From positions 17,040,216-17,104,215 of the forward strand of contig CM070725.1 in assembly GCA_036346275.1 (NCBI GenBank): DNA of 64,000 nucleotides, written 5' to 3'. Position 1 is the first letter of the stretch; each line of letters opens with the position of its first letter. The notes beneath the pieces are model-generated. The model saw nothing but the letters and a program-made list of their open reading frames with translations, was not told where the DNA came from and did not search any database. Origin of the DNA: Otatea glauca. Its lineage: Eukaryota; Streptophyta; Magnoliopsida; Poales; Poaceae. The position numbers and the translations under genes are program-made. Positions 46,690 through 57,639 of the stretch are shown here, piece by piece.

Positions 46690-47169
46690 TCCTTGAAATT
46701 TGTTTACGAATCTTATACACTATTGTCGAATAGCAACGCGAGTTCGAAGACCTAGTTTTTGTGTCTTTGCGCAATTGCGGCGTTTTACGATTTTGTGTAT
46801 TACTTGTAAAGCAAATACATAAGCGATTCTGAGAAAGAATCCGGACTCCTTTCACTGACGGACTCAACAAACTTTCCAAACTTTCAATCGGATAGAACAC
46901 TATTTTGTCATCCAAGCAAAACAAACAAGTACTCTTGATTCTAATCAAACAATCACCAAAACTAGCAAAGTCCAAACCGACTCAAAGACCAAAAAACTAG
47001 CACATAGCTAGGAAACAAAACCAAAACAGACTTTAAACTACCATGCACAAGATTATCTTCAACAGTGGTTATCATTAGGGTTGATTACATAGAGGAAGAC
47101 TTGTGCGGCACGGTCATAATTTGCCCAGAGTTAGCTCCGCCTCGATATTTTGCCATTACTCGTATATAG
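46690..47169. other. 3' region of the TNP2 gene
   Basis: No coding recognised. It is the expected place for the terminator and 3' untranslated region of the transposase gene. Confidence 0.4.
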
Positions 47170-47907
47170 CTAATTATTTTCTTTCACAATTTGCCCTTCT
47201 TCATGATCGTCGCGATGATAGGTAGCTTCCTGAGTGGTTTCTTCCTCGAGCCTGATGTTGCCATCTACGAAAGGAGGCAACTCATCAAACTGGTTGTACT
47301 CTTCCTCATCCATGACATTCTCAACTCCGACGATCCTTCTTTTCCCCTGAAGAACTACATGGCGCTTCTTATCTGCCGGGTCGATTACATAGAAGACTTG
47401 TGCTACTTGCTTCGCAAGTACGAATGGTTCATCTCTGTATCCGACATGTTCGATGTCCAAAGTAGTGAAGCCGTACTTGTCCACCTTGACACCCTTTGGG
47501 AGTTGTACCCAACGACACCGAAACATTGGGATCTTAAAAATACAGTAGTCGAGCTCCCAAATCTCTTCTATGAACCCATAGAAGCTACTCTTCATCGCTG
47601 TGTTGTCATAGGCATCTATGCGAACACCACTATTTTGGTAAGTGCTTTTGCTATCCTGAGATCTCGTGTAAAAGGTATATCCATTTATGTCGTATCCTTG
47701 CCATGTCAAGATTGTACCTGATGGCCCTTTTGCCAGCCACCTCAACATGACACTCGTTTCTTTCCCAGTCATATGCTCTTTGAACCAATGATTGAACAAA
47801 CGGTTATGCTCTTTTGTTACCCAAACCTCTGATCGTCCACGATTTTCCTCTCGTAGCTTATCCTTGTGCATGTCCATATACAAGGACACCTCAACTGACT
47901 GTTGCAA
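47170..47907 (-). CDS. TNP2 transposase, C-terminal part (DUF4216 type)
   Basis: Open 245-codon frame on the minus strand. It reads EHNRLFNHWFKEHM, ILTWQGYDINGYTFYTRSQD, YQNSGVRIDAYD, ELDYCIFKIPMFRCRWVQLP and FVLAKQVAQVFYVIDP. This is the DUF4216 module found after DUF4218 in plant CACTA transposases, ending in an acidic tail. It is the last segment of the transposase; the join to the upstream segment requires a frame change near 47,930, perhaps an intron, real decay or sequence error. Confidence 0.85.
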   Translation of the reverse strand: MQQSVEVSLYMDMHKDKLREENRGRSEVWVTKEHNRLFNHWFKEHMTGKETSVMLRWLAKGPSGTILTWQGYDINGYTFYTRSQDSKSTYQNSGVRIDAYDNTAMKSSFYGFIEEIWELDYCIFKIPMFRCRWVQLPKGVKVDKYGFTTLDIEHVGYRDEPFVLAKQVAQVFYVIDPADKKRHVVLQGKRRIVGVENVMDEEEYNQFDELPPFVDGNIRLEEETTQEATYHRDDHEEGQIVKENN

Positions 47908-47989
47908 AACTGTGAAATGAGCTTTTTCGAATAATCCATGATCGTAAGAATTTGTTGATTTCCTTCCAATCGTCCCTTTCCCAGCCAGC

Positions 47990-48536
47990 CTACCTCATGT
48001 CGGGATCTGAGGCACTCCTACCGGTTCCACCCTCCATGTAATCCACGCAAAACTCGATAACCTCCTCGGTTGCATAACCTTCCACAATGCAGCCCTCCCA
48101 CGAGATCGATTGCGTACATACTTCTTCAGATACCCATGTACCTTTCGAACGGGTACATCGATGCGAGAATACGGGGCCACATACATTTATCTCATTCACA
48201 AGGTGAACAATGAGATGAACCATTATATCGAAAAATGATGGAGGGAAATACATCTCTAGGCGGCATAGTGTCTTGACCACATCATTCTGCGATTCGTAAA
48301 GTCCGATGGGATCGATGACCTTCGTGAAATCGTGTTGAAGAAGAAACACAACCTCATGATTGCCTCTCGGACCTTTCGTGCAAAATACCTCTAATTGCAA
48401 TAGGAAGCATTTGTGTCATCATCACATGACAATCATGAGACTTCATGCCGATTAACTTCAAATCTTTCATCGAGACCGGTTTCTTGATGCTTGCGAGTAA
48501 CCGGACGGAACTTTCACACCATGCAAGCATTTGCAA
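47990..48536 (-). CDS. TNP2 transposase, DUF4218 part
   Basis: Minus strand, two overlapping frames. 48,536-48,354 reads SMKDLKLIGMKSHDCHVMMT and QMLPIAIRGIL, the end of the Tnp2 core. 48,400-47,990 reads LCRLEMYFPPSFFDIMVHLI and VHLVNEINVCGPVF, then WEGCIVEGYATEEVIEFCVD, the DUF4218 signature, with a local frame change in the middle where FERYMG-type residues are in another frame. Function in transposition is inferred from family. Confidence 0.85.
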
Positions 48537-49982
48537 AGTTCATTCTCTCTTTCTTGAAAGAGTGTAGCAAGTCGGGAAGGTAAAGTCGCCCTTTCCCGGT
48601 GTCCTGAGGATATAGCTCAGCTCTGATTTTCATATCTTCCAGGTCCCTTCGTGCCTTTAGTCCGTCCTTAGTTTTGCTAGGAATGTTCAGCAAAAGACCA
48701 ATCAAGCTATCACATACATTTTTCTCTACGTGCATGACGTCTATGCAGTGTCGAACTTCTAAGTCCTTCCAATAGGGCAAGTTCCAAAATATCGATCTCT
48801 TCTTCCATGTGGTCTTCTCAGTACGAGACCTCGATGTATTATTACTATCTCCCTTTCCAAGTACGACATTAATATCCTTAACCATATCATATACCTCTTC
48901 CCCACGACGAGGCCTTGGGGCTATACCATCCTCTTTTGTCCCGTCGAATTGTTTTTTCATATTGCGGTAGGGGTGATTCCTGCGAAGGAACCTACGGTGA
49001 TGCATGTACACGGTTTTCCTCGAGTTATTGAGCCACACACTAGCGGTTTCATCCATGCACTGGGGCATGCTTTGGCCCCTTTTATAGTACGACCGGATAG
49101 GTTACCAAGGGCAGGGAAATCATTGATGGTGCAAAACAACAATGCCCGTAGGATGAAGTACTCTCGCTTGTACTCATCCCATACCTGTACACCTTCGTTC
49201 CACAGTATCACAAGATCTTCCACCAATGGTTGTAGGTATACATCAATATCATTGCCAGGTTGTCTCGGCCCTTGGATAAGCAGCGACATCATAATGTACT
49301 TTCGTTTCATACACAACCAAGGAGGAAGGTTGTAGATACAGAGAGTTACGGGCCAAGTGCTATGAATACTACTCATGTTACCGAAAGGATTCATTCCATC
49401 CGTACTCAACCCAAACCTTACATTCCTCGGTTCATTCCTGAAGTCCATCCTAAAGAGCCTATCGATGGTTCTCCTTTGGCGTAATCGCAGGTGTCTCAGC
49501 TTTCCATCCTTTTTACGCTCTTCTGAGTGCCATCGCATCAGTTGGGCATGCTTTTTGTTTCCAAATAAACACTTCAACCTAGGTATTACCGGTAAATACC
49601 ACACCACTTTAGCGGGAGCCCCTTTCTTCACCACGGTGCCCTCGCTGTCATGGCCTTTACGCTTGTAGCGTGATGATTTGCACACCGGACATACATGCAT
49701 GTCTGTATACTCTTTGCGATAGAGTATACAATCGTTTGGACATGCATGTATTCTTTCTACTTCCAATCCCAATGGACATACAACCTTCTTAGCTAAATAA
49801 GTGGTTATCGGCAATACGTTTCCATCTGGAAGCATGTTCGCTAAGAGTTGTAATAGCGCCGTGAAACTTTTATCGGACCAACCATTGCTTGCCTTCAATT
49901 TTAGAAGTGAAAGCACGGTGTGCAACTTTGTGTATTCCTCCTTGCAACCCGGGAACAAAGGTGTGTCCGAGTCATCCAACAA
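48514..49982 (-). CDS. TNP2 transposase core (Transposase_21)
   Basis: Two overlapping frames (49,982-48,957 and 49,068-48,514). In order: KLHTVLSLLKLKASNGWSDK, the Cys pairs CPNDCILYR and HVCPVCKSSRYK, NVRFGLSTDGMNPFGNMSS, GPRQPGNDIDVYLQPLVEDL, and DFPALGNLSG. After a frame change near 48,960: KTVYMHHRRFLRRNHPYR, KRSIFWNLPYWKDLEVRHCI and DVMHVEKNVCDSLIG. This is the conserved En/Spm TNP2 core with its FGLSTDGMNP and DVMH(V/I)EKNV motifs. A local disturbance near 49,490 falls beside a CTGCG where the family has CTGCAG-like codons. Transposase acting on CACTA ends in the nucleus. Confidence 0.92.
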
Positions 49983-50009
49983 ACCCTTGAATTGATTAAA
50001 CTCTCTCGA

Positions 50010-50396
50010 CTAGTGTAGTTCCTCTCGCATCGCGCAACATCCGAGCAAGATTATTATCGTCATCAATGTCCAACCTATCCTCATCGGATCCATAAGCGAT
50101 GTCACCGCCATAATGCCTTCTCCATCATCCAATACGTTATCACCTTCATGTATGTTTTCCTCTTCACCGTGACTTGTCCAACGTGTATAGCCAAGTACAA
50201 AACCTCTTGAATCAAGTGCAAGTGGATGTGCTCTTTGTCGAAAACATTTTCTCATTCTTGCAATCAATGCATGGACAATGTATGTACTCCGTCTTCTTGT
50301 GCAACTTGTTCTCCTCAATGCTCTTAGGAAAGCAGATACCCCGTCGATGTAATCTCGACTGTAACGGTTCGCATTGTACATCCATCTCCGGTCCAT
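50010..50396 (-). CDS. TNP2 N-terminal transposase-associated domain
   Basis: From ATG 50,396: MDRRWMYNANRYSRDYIDGV, then later RGFVLGYTRWTSHGEEENI. This is the Transpos_assoc domain that opens plant TNP2 proteins. The CPC...C zinc-binding part (CPCIDCKNEK) lies in a different frame at about 50,285-50,255, so two compensating shifts interrupt the domain. The acidic linker leads into the core at 49,982 after another shift near 50,000. Confidence 0.82.
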   Translation of the reverse strand: MDRRWMYNANRYSRDYIDGVSAFLRALRRTSCTRRRSTYIVHALIARMRKCFRQRAHPLALDSRGFVLGYTRWTSHGEEENIHEGDNVLDDGEGIMAVTSLMDPMRIGWTLMTIIILLGCCAMREELH

Positions 50397-50409
50397 CTAA
50401 AATTAATTA

Positions 50410-51130
50410 ACATATAAAAATTAATTAAAAAACTAATCTAATTACTTATCATCTAAATGAGCTAGATAATAAATTCATCATCTAAAATGATGAGCATCCA
50501 CCTACCAAATTAGCTAAAATTTCATGTATATTAATATCCAATAATCTTAATTAAATAAATTTAATATATGTCCGCACTAATGGAACCAAATTAATAGTAA
50601 TTAAAAACTAATCAATACTTTTCTGTAAAGAAGCAGATAATAAATTCATCATCTAAAATGATGAGCACCCACCTACCAAATTAACTAAAATTTCATTTAT
50701 ATTAATACCCAATAATCTTAATTAAATAAATTTATTATATGCAAGATGTATATGTCCGTACACTAATGGAACTAAATTAATAGTAATTAAAAACTAATCT
50801 AATTACTTATCATCTAAAAGAGCTAGATAATAAATTCATATATATGCAAGATGTATATGTCCGTACACTAATAGAACCCAATTAATAGTAATTAAAAACC
50901 AATCTAATTACTTATCATCTAAAGGAGCTAGATAATAAATTCATCATGTATCAAATTAACTTAAAATGCAATTAATATTAAATATATGCTTAATCATAAT
51001 TCATCATCTATAAAAGGAACACAACATCATCTAATGAACCTAGCTAGAAATAAATTCATCAACTACAAAATGGTAGCTAAATAAAAATAAACAAAATCTA
51101 AACTTTTCATCTCATCTACATATAAATCCT
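50410..51130. repeat. AT-rich tandem repeats in the TNP2 5' region
   Basis: Units with AAATTCATCATCTAAAATGA (50,471 and 50,642, 171 bp apart), CTAATTACTTATCATCTAAA (50,437, 50,798 and about 50,905) and GGAAC(C/T)AAATTAATAGTAAT. Later copies are shorter. They lie between TATA box and first TNP2 exon, so probably in a leader intron of the transposase gene. Confidence 0.7.
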
Positions 51131-51309
51131 AATTAAACTTGGTTTAAAAATTAAATTGCAACAAGATTAACACAAATCAAGAGAGGAGAAAAATAACTCA
51201 CCAAGGAACAACTAGAGGAAGTACAAGCACAAGAATTGAGAAAACGAAATCAAATTTAGAAGTTTTGGTTTGCTCTCGGGAAGAAGAAGACCAAGTCTTG
51301 CATCGACCA

Positions 51310-51322
51310 CCTATTTATAGGC
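51310..51322 (-). promoter_or_regulatory. TATA box of the TNP2 gene
   Basis: Minus-strand CCTATAAATAGG beside the right hairpin array, about 0.9 kb upstream of the TNP2 ATG. It fits transcription of the transposase from the right end of the CACTA element. Confidence 0.55.
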
Positions 51323-51329
51323 AATATTA

Positions 51330-51715
51330 TTAGTGGCGGTTTTTAACTAGAACCGCCATCGATAACATTATCTGTGACGGTTCTATCCTAGAACCGCCAT
51401 CGATAATGAATTATCGATGGCGGTTCGAGGATATAACCGCCACGGATAATCAATAGAATCGATGGCGGTTGGAGGATAGCACCGCCATCGATAACCTAGT
51501 TATCGATGACGGTTCTAGCCTCCAACCGCCATCGATAATGATTGTTATCGGTGGCGGTTCTATCCTTGAACCGCCATCGATAATTAATTATCGATGGCGG
51601 TTCTAGGATAGAACCGCCACTGATATTTTTCCCGCCATTTTTGAAATAGAACCGCCACTGATAATTATCTTTGTGGCGGTTCGAAAAAAATCGCCACAAA
51701 TAGACCGTCACCTAT
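51330..51715. repeat. Right subterminal hairpin array of the CACTA element
   Basis: About ten inverted pairs of GGCGGTT/AACCGCC units with TTATCGATGGCGG or TTATCTGTGACGG arms. Most arms here read ATCGATGG, whereas the left array reads ATCTGTGG. Both arms of each pair agree, so the variant may be real. Confidence 0.85.
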
Positions 51716-51739
51716 TGCAGGTTTTGGCGTAGTGTAACT

Positions 51740-52190
51740 GTCAAAATTGCAGTCATCACATGACCGCACTAGATCATGTCTTTCCTAGCAAATCCCAAAG
51801 CCTGCTGTCATCACAGCATGGTGTGCCTATATCACCACTAATCCTCGCCCCCACCAAACCAACCCCATCCCCACTTTATTAAACACCCCCTGTGGTCTCA
51901 CTACCGATTTCCTCCTAGCCACACTTCCAAAAAACACACAAATAAAGCCCTAATTGGTACCACTCTTATTCTCAACTTCTCGTTCAGATACTATGAATCT
52001 ATACCAAACACCTAGCTTCCCAAAATAAGTGGATTCTGCTTCTCGCGATGAGCAATCCTAAAAATGAACAAGGAAGGAAGAGCAATCTTCCTGTAGATTC
52101 TCGTGGAGAGCCACACTTGTGAAAATCGTGTGACTTGTGACTTGTGACCGTGCGTAGTAAATACAGGGTGGTTGGTCTAGGTGCAAATAA
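51740..52190. other. Non-coding, no feature seen
   Basis: C-rich to AT-rich sequence right of the CACTA element; no gene or repeat recognised. Confidence 0.45.
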
Positions 52191-52194
52191 TTTT

Positions 52195-52379
52195 TTTTAT
52201 TTTACCGAGTGATTTACGAACCGAACTATTACTGCCGGTTCGCATACAAACCGTCAGTGATATCAGTATCATTGCTGGTTCTAGAACGGGCAGTGATAGT
52301 CGGGCTATCACTACCGGTTCTAATATCCGGCAGTGATGCCAGCTTGGAACCGACAGTGATCTGGTATTTTGTAGTAGTG
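52195..52379 (+). mobile_element. Right-end fragment of another CACTA element
   Basis: Subterminal units CCGGTTC, GGCAGTGAT and GAACCG(A/G)CAGTGAT repeat in both orientations. The piece ends in TTTGTAGTAGTG at 52,379, followed by TGA. The unit differs from the big CACTA element (CAGTGAT against CAGATAA), so it is a different family. No left end is present, so it is truncated. Confidence 0.65.
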
Positions 52380-52588
52380 TGATATAAGGCACACATCTTC
52401 TTGGCACAAGAGCAGTTGTTTTTATAGCCAATTTTTGCCTGAAATATTTCTTATTCGGTTACAAGGATAAAATAAACTAGTTAAAATAATTTCAGATAAC
52501 AATACATTGAGAAGATATGATACCACAAATATCAACAAGCATACAATAAGAAACAATATTATTTGATAGATCAAGACAAGGATAGACC

Positions 52589-52736
52589 TTAGGGCTTTTT
52601 CATGTCTACCATCATATGTGCCACAGCTTCCGCAATAGAGGCTTTTCGGGTCTCTTTGTAATTCTATAGCTCCGGCACAGTGCCCATTTGTTTGACACCA
52701 ATAATTGATTGATTTTTAGTCATATCTCTTAATCCC
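52589..52736 (-). pseudogene. FDM/IDN2-like (XH domain) gene fragment, copy A, last exon
   Basis: Minus strand. After a CACTTTTGTAG acceptor it reads GLRDMTKNQSIIGVKQMGT, then VPEL, a TAG (52,664) in place of the conserved Trp, then NYKETRKASIAEAVAHMM and VDMKKP before TAA. As in copy B, the start and end of the XH domain are joined with about 110 residues missing. One extra G at the acceptor (GGGG) disturbs phase. About 200 bp of 3' flank is also shared with copy B (CTTGTTGATATTTGTGGTA). Confidence 0.75.
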
Positions 52737-52804
52737 CTACAAAAGTGATCATTTTGTTGTGAAAATAGGCTGTCTTGGTATATTATCAATTACCACGTCG
52801 AATT

Positions 52805-55800
52805 TGTAAAGCCCTCATTTTTTATAATAAATATCAACCATGGGCTCCCTGTGCACACAGTACTAGTCCCATGATCAATGGCTAGCACACACAGATTACA
52901 AATTGAAATTATGTCCATACACAATAATATTACATATGCTAAGCGTCTTGTAATTACACAGTATTATTAATACAAGCCAAAAGCTCGAAAAGCAGCAGCG
53001 GAAACTTTATTTCTCTTGTAATATGCCCATTCACCCTCAGGCAACAGACAAGCTACAGCCTTAGAAAACATCGTCATCATAACCCCCGAATCCCGAATCG
53101 TCGTAAAGATTATTGGGGTATTCGATATCTTCACCTAACACAATATTGATAGCAAGATTGAGTACATTGTGTACTCAGCAAGTCTTATAGTGTATCACAA
53201 ATGCAATTATAAGTAAATGCAAGACAGCAATGGAATGGTTTCTATAGTTGTTTTTGCATTGGCAAAATAAAATATAAGCACATATTAGATTGCAATCGAA
53301 GTTTGTAAAGAAGCATCTTACTATAATGAGCAAGTATGAATTTAGCGTAAACCAATAATCATATCACAGTCTATCTGACTGACGTAATTCATTCCCATGT
53401 CATCCCCTGACATGAATCAAAGCATATTCCAAAACACCATTTTCCCGTCAAATCATTTTGGAAATATTAAAACTCTAACCATGAGATGACTTTACCAAGT
53501 GCCTTTAACCGTAGGCGCGGCTAATTAATTAGATTTACACTCTGCAGAGGTGTATAGCTTTACCCACAAGAAATGATCTGTCACTTTTGCCAGGCCAGTT
53601 GACACTCTTCCTTTGGGGTGTCGGCCTGGTGATCATGACATAATTGTTACATTGTTTAAGCCTAACTTTGCACCAGCCCGATGACGTTAAATCCTTATTA
53701 TGGAGAAGGAACATGACAGTGAATCCCTGTCATTTAAAGTGGTAACACAAGCAGTAAATCCCTGCATTAAAGGCAGTAAATCCCTACGATAAGGGTTCCT
53801 TCCCATATTAAGGCGTACATCGTTATACTGATATGCATTTACCCACAACGAAGTGTGGAAGCCCCTCATAAGCAAACCTAGAAAGGATTGCTCATACTAT
53901 CTCCCGCCTACCAATGTGCAAAGCCAAATCTAAGCAACTTAATAGGTTACGGCTGCCCCATCCCAGCACTTGTGGTTGCACGGAATTCTTGGCTTGAAAA
54001 CAACCCATAGCTCGGTCCTTAATTTGATACGGGCAATACTCCACCCTATACTACGTACAAGTCTAACCCTTGAACAACCGGCTATTGCCAATAATTGCTC
54101 GCATCTAAACCATAGTTTTATTTTGGGGTTTTTAGTCAAAATACCCACAATTGACATTATGTCATAACCAACCTTTTTCAATTCTCAAGAATCAATTTTG
54201 ATCGAATCATACTCAACGTTGGTTCTAAAGCATGGCTAAGCATGGTTAATATTCGCATATACCCAAGTTGATATTAAGTATTGTCTAACCCATTCTATGG
54301 TTATCAAGGTTCACACATTCATACTTATCAAGGAAGTTCCATGAACCATCAGGCATAGCTACCAATATTCCAACATAGTATTTTTATGACAAGTACGCGC
54401 ATGCATAATAGTTTTGCAATCATTGAAAGTAAATATTTGAAGTATTAGGATAAAAAATGATCAAGGGGTGCTTGCCTTGCTGATCGCAGTCGGGAATAAA
54501 GTCCGGATCGTCGACGAGGTCGTCGTCTGCTAATTCAGGTTCGTCGGAATCTACTCATCGACCATCAAGAATAACATACAACAACAAGCAACAATTATAA
54601 GGGCAAAAAGAAGACAGGCAGAAAATCAAATAAAACATGCTATAAGAAACAGGCACATGTTCTTTTATAGATTATTTATTCTTGTTTTACGAATTCAAGA
54701 GGCTAAAATTATGTATTCTTGTATTTATCATTTCGAATTATAGATGCTAAAATTATTTGAAGTAGAAAGATTTGTCTTATTGTGATATCGTAAAATAGTC
54801 TATGGTTTATAGGATTTAGATGCAAAGCAATGTATTTAAGGACTTTTGAATTAAACATTTATTATTAAATTTCTAACTGCCATATTATTGGGCTTAGCAC
54901 ATTAAGTGACCTACCTCATTTTTATGTCTAATTGCTAGTTGCAAGCAAGGTCTCAATGAACACATCCATATATATATATGTATATATACATATATACTTT
55001 TCATACTAAATTTCATCCTATTTGCATAGTTCATTATTAGTTCAATATTTTTACCTAGCTTGACATTATTCTGCCATTATTCTTGAAAATAAATACATAT
55101 AGAAAATTACTAAAACTCTTTTCTTAATCATTAATCATTATAGCATAGTTACCAATAATATTAACCTTCAATACAAAAGACATAGAACAATTAGTTTTCC
55201 AAATAGTTTTATAGAAATGAGTTCATAACAGAATAAAGCTCTTAATAAAATTGGTTCCAAACAATATTAACCTTATTTACAAAATTTCCATACTTAGTCT
55301 ATTTTCATATGTGCTATTCACCTTTATATTAAAATATTTTTCTGAAATAGATTTTAAGAATATTTTTGCATATTCTGGAAGTTCTTGATTTTAGATGAAT
55401 TTATAAATTGGTTTCATCTCATTTGGATTTCAAATGCGAAAGATATTCAAGTTTGAATTTTTAACCGATTCAAAAAAAATCAATGAAAATAGCGAAATAC
55501 GCTTTCACTATGCTGAAAGCGTCTTTTCGCTTCGCGCCCTCACGCGCGCGTTCAAACCAGTCGCAGTCGCTGATATCCGGGTCCCAGCCATCAGCGACTC
55601 AAGGGAAATCGCGGTGAGCCACTGACAGATCGGACCCGCTGTCATTCGGTCAAGGCAGAGCTTGGGGCTAAGCTCGCCGTTGGCGAGGATCTGGCGGTGC
55701 TTCGGTCCAGCCGATGGCATGGCAAGCATCAGGGCACCATTGCACATCTAAGGGTGGTACCCATTCCTACCGGCGACGAGCCGAACCATCTCGCCACTGT

Positions 55801-57338
55801 GGACCTGCGGCGGCGGAGGAGGCGGCGAGCCGCGCCGGCGGTAGAAAGCCTCTCCGACGGAATCGATTCCAGTTCTAGCATCAGGGAACCCTAAGCAATC
55901 CATTTTTACTAAGAGATAGCATAGGGGAGTGTCGGGTTAGCTCACCACCGATCGCCGGTTTCGGAGAAGAAGGGGGTGTAGTGGCGGCGGAGCTACGGTC
56001 GGAATTTCCTGAAAGCAACAGAGGGGTTTTGATTCATGTGAGCTAGTGATGATGTAGCAGAAAGCAATTGTGAAATGGTTGCTTGTATCACCTTCAATCG
56101 GTCACGAACTGAAAATTAGGGTTCTTCGGCTGATTCAAAGAAACACGAAATTGGCAATGATTAGTGGAGTATATTGGATGAAACAAGAGGGGTTTTGACG
56201 AGCACTCTCTGGCGATCAAGTTGCGGTATTTATAGGCCGAGGGGGATGCTGTAGACGAGCTTGCACAGGATGTGAACTTGACGGGGTTTTGCGGTGCTAG
56301 AACAGGAGAAGGGATGGGCCAAATCGAGGAAATCAGGGCGAGGACGGTGCATGGCAAGGTCTTGATGAGGCGGTTTCCTCGGGAGGCACGAGGTTGCAGC
56401 GGTGGCGATGCTACAGCCGCGAGCTGATCTCAGCCACGCGCGAGCTCTCCTGCGGAAGGAAGAAGACACATGCCGAGGCTGACAGGTGGGACCAAACATT
56501 GAACCGGGCCCGCGCGTCAGAGAGAGAAGAAGAGAACTCCAGCTTGAACTGAAAATGGAGCTGGATTGATTCACTGAACCCGTTGCCTATCCAATTGGAA
56601 AATTAATGAAGAATTTACTGGGTGTACCTGAGATAGTTTAGGATCTACCATAAAAATTTCAGACCTATTTGATGCCTGAGGAATTTACAATAATTCTGAC
56701 ACTGCACTGTGCACATATTTCTGCATTCTGTTTTATATTTATTAAGATACTTATATCTTACTAAAAAATTTAGAAAATTTTTGAGAAGGCTCCTTATATT
56801 CACATTATCCTCTTTTAAAAATTTAAGTTTCAAATTATTTAAATATTATTTAATAAAACTCTGACATTGAAATTTCCAGATTTCTAACTATTCAGTTTGT
56901 GAATTTTTATAAATATCAAACTTAAATATCATCTCCTGATATTTTTAATTCAGATGAATCTATCTAGGAAGAAGATAATAAAAATATTTTCCCATCGAAA
57001 TTATGAACATTTAATTTCTGACATTTTCAGTATTACTTGTCTTGTTTCATTAATTACCTTTCTTTTCATCATTTAATATTTTGTCATAATTTTAAAAATT
57101 ATATTTTGAGTTCTGGATAGCTCCACGAATTTTTACAGTAATTTTTATTATATGTTGTTTCACAAATCTTTTCTTGTTACTTAAGTGATGGTTGATTGAT
57201 TAGGAAAAAGAATTTTCCTTACAAGCAATAATCAAGAAAATTCATAGAAAAATCAGAAAAATCCAGAGAAACAGAAATTAAAATTTCCTAAAATATATTA
57301 TTTAAATTATTTTATTATTCATTTTTCAGGATGTTACA
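52805..57338 (-). mobile_element. Solo LTR, 4,534 bp, Gypsy type, in the intron of the XH gene fragment
   Basis: In minus orientation it starts TGTAACATCCTGAAAAATG and ends GGGCTTTACA. It is flanked by a perfect GAATT duplication (52,800-52,804 and 57,339-57,343). It shares short blocks with the 3.1-kb LTR family (CTCTGCAGAGGT, TTTACCCAC, CTTCCTTTGG(G/T)GTGTCGG, GATCATGACA) and is therefore a distant, longer relative. GC-rich parts (55,510-55,900; 56,250-56,540) are open in several frames but non-coding in appearance. A TATA box CTATAAATA lies at 56,227-56,235 (minus). The body was lost by recombination. Confidence 0.88.
56227..56235 (-). promoter_or_regulatory. TATA box of the 4.5-kb solo LTR
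   Basis: Minus-strand CTATAAATA preceded by CGGC, about 1.1 kb from the LTR start. It could still drive transcription leftward from the solo LTR. Confidence 0.45.
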
Positions 57339-57367
57339 GAATTACATACTAAAAACCTTTATATTAC

Positions 57368-57610
57368 CTCTATAAGTTCAGCTTTGGCTTCTTCCAGCTC
57401 TGTATTCACCCTACACTCCTTAATGATGAGTACATGGTTAAGAGATTCGATATCTTGTGATTTGTCATCTATGTCTTTCAGTTTTTGTTTCATCTCATAA
57501 ATCTTTTCTGTTAACTAGGACTTGTCCTTCAATGGTTCTATCTCTACCTCAAGTTTTTGTTTAGCGTCCAACAGCTTTTCCATATCGTCTATCTTGTGTG
57601 TAGGCTCCAT
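57368..57610 (-). pseudogene. FDM/IDN2-like gene fragment, copy A, coiled-coil exon
   Basis: Minus strand from ATG 57,610: HKIDDMEKLLDAKQKLEVEI, a stop TAG at 57,515, then EMKQKLKDIDDKSQDIESLN, HVLIIKECRVNTELEEAKAE and LIE up to a GAG|GTAATAT donor at 57,367. The LDAKQKLE-EI and LN-VL--KE---N-EL-EA--ELI pattern is that of the coiled coil just before the XH domain in FDM/IDN2 proteins. The intron after it holds the 4.5-kb solo LTR; without it the intron is only about 100 bp and the next exon is at 52,736. The upstream XS domain is absent. Confidence 0.75.
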
Positions 57611-57639
57611 TTTATATATGTGTGCAAATATATATATAG

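Larger units (their letters stand above)
28585..51734 (-). mobile_element. CACTA (En/Spm) DNA transposon carrying a nested Gypsy element
   Basis: The left end is CACTACACCAAAA (28,585) and the right end, reverse-complemented, CACTACGCCAAAA (51,734): 12 of 13 bases match. AAC precedes the left end; TAAC follows the right end, so the 3-bp duplication fits with one extra base. Both ends carry subterminal hairpin arrays based on AACCGCCACAGATAA. The minus strand encodes a TNP2-like transposase and a second gene with Ptta-like and Ulp1-like parts. Without the 11.5-kb Gypsy insertion it would be about 11.6 kb, within the normal range for autonomous plant CACTA elements. Confidence 0.82.

Noticed and set aside
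51330..51715. ATCGATGG arms of the right array as sequencing errors for ATCTGTGG
   Set aside because: Both arms of each hairpin agree, so a real variant is equally likely; only the unpaired ATCGTGG arms were used as evidence.
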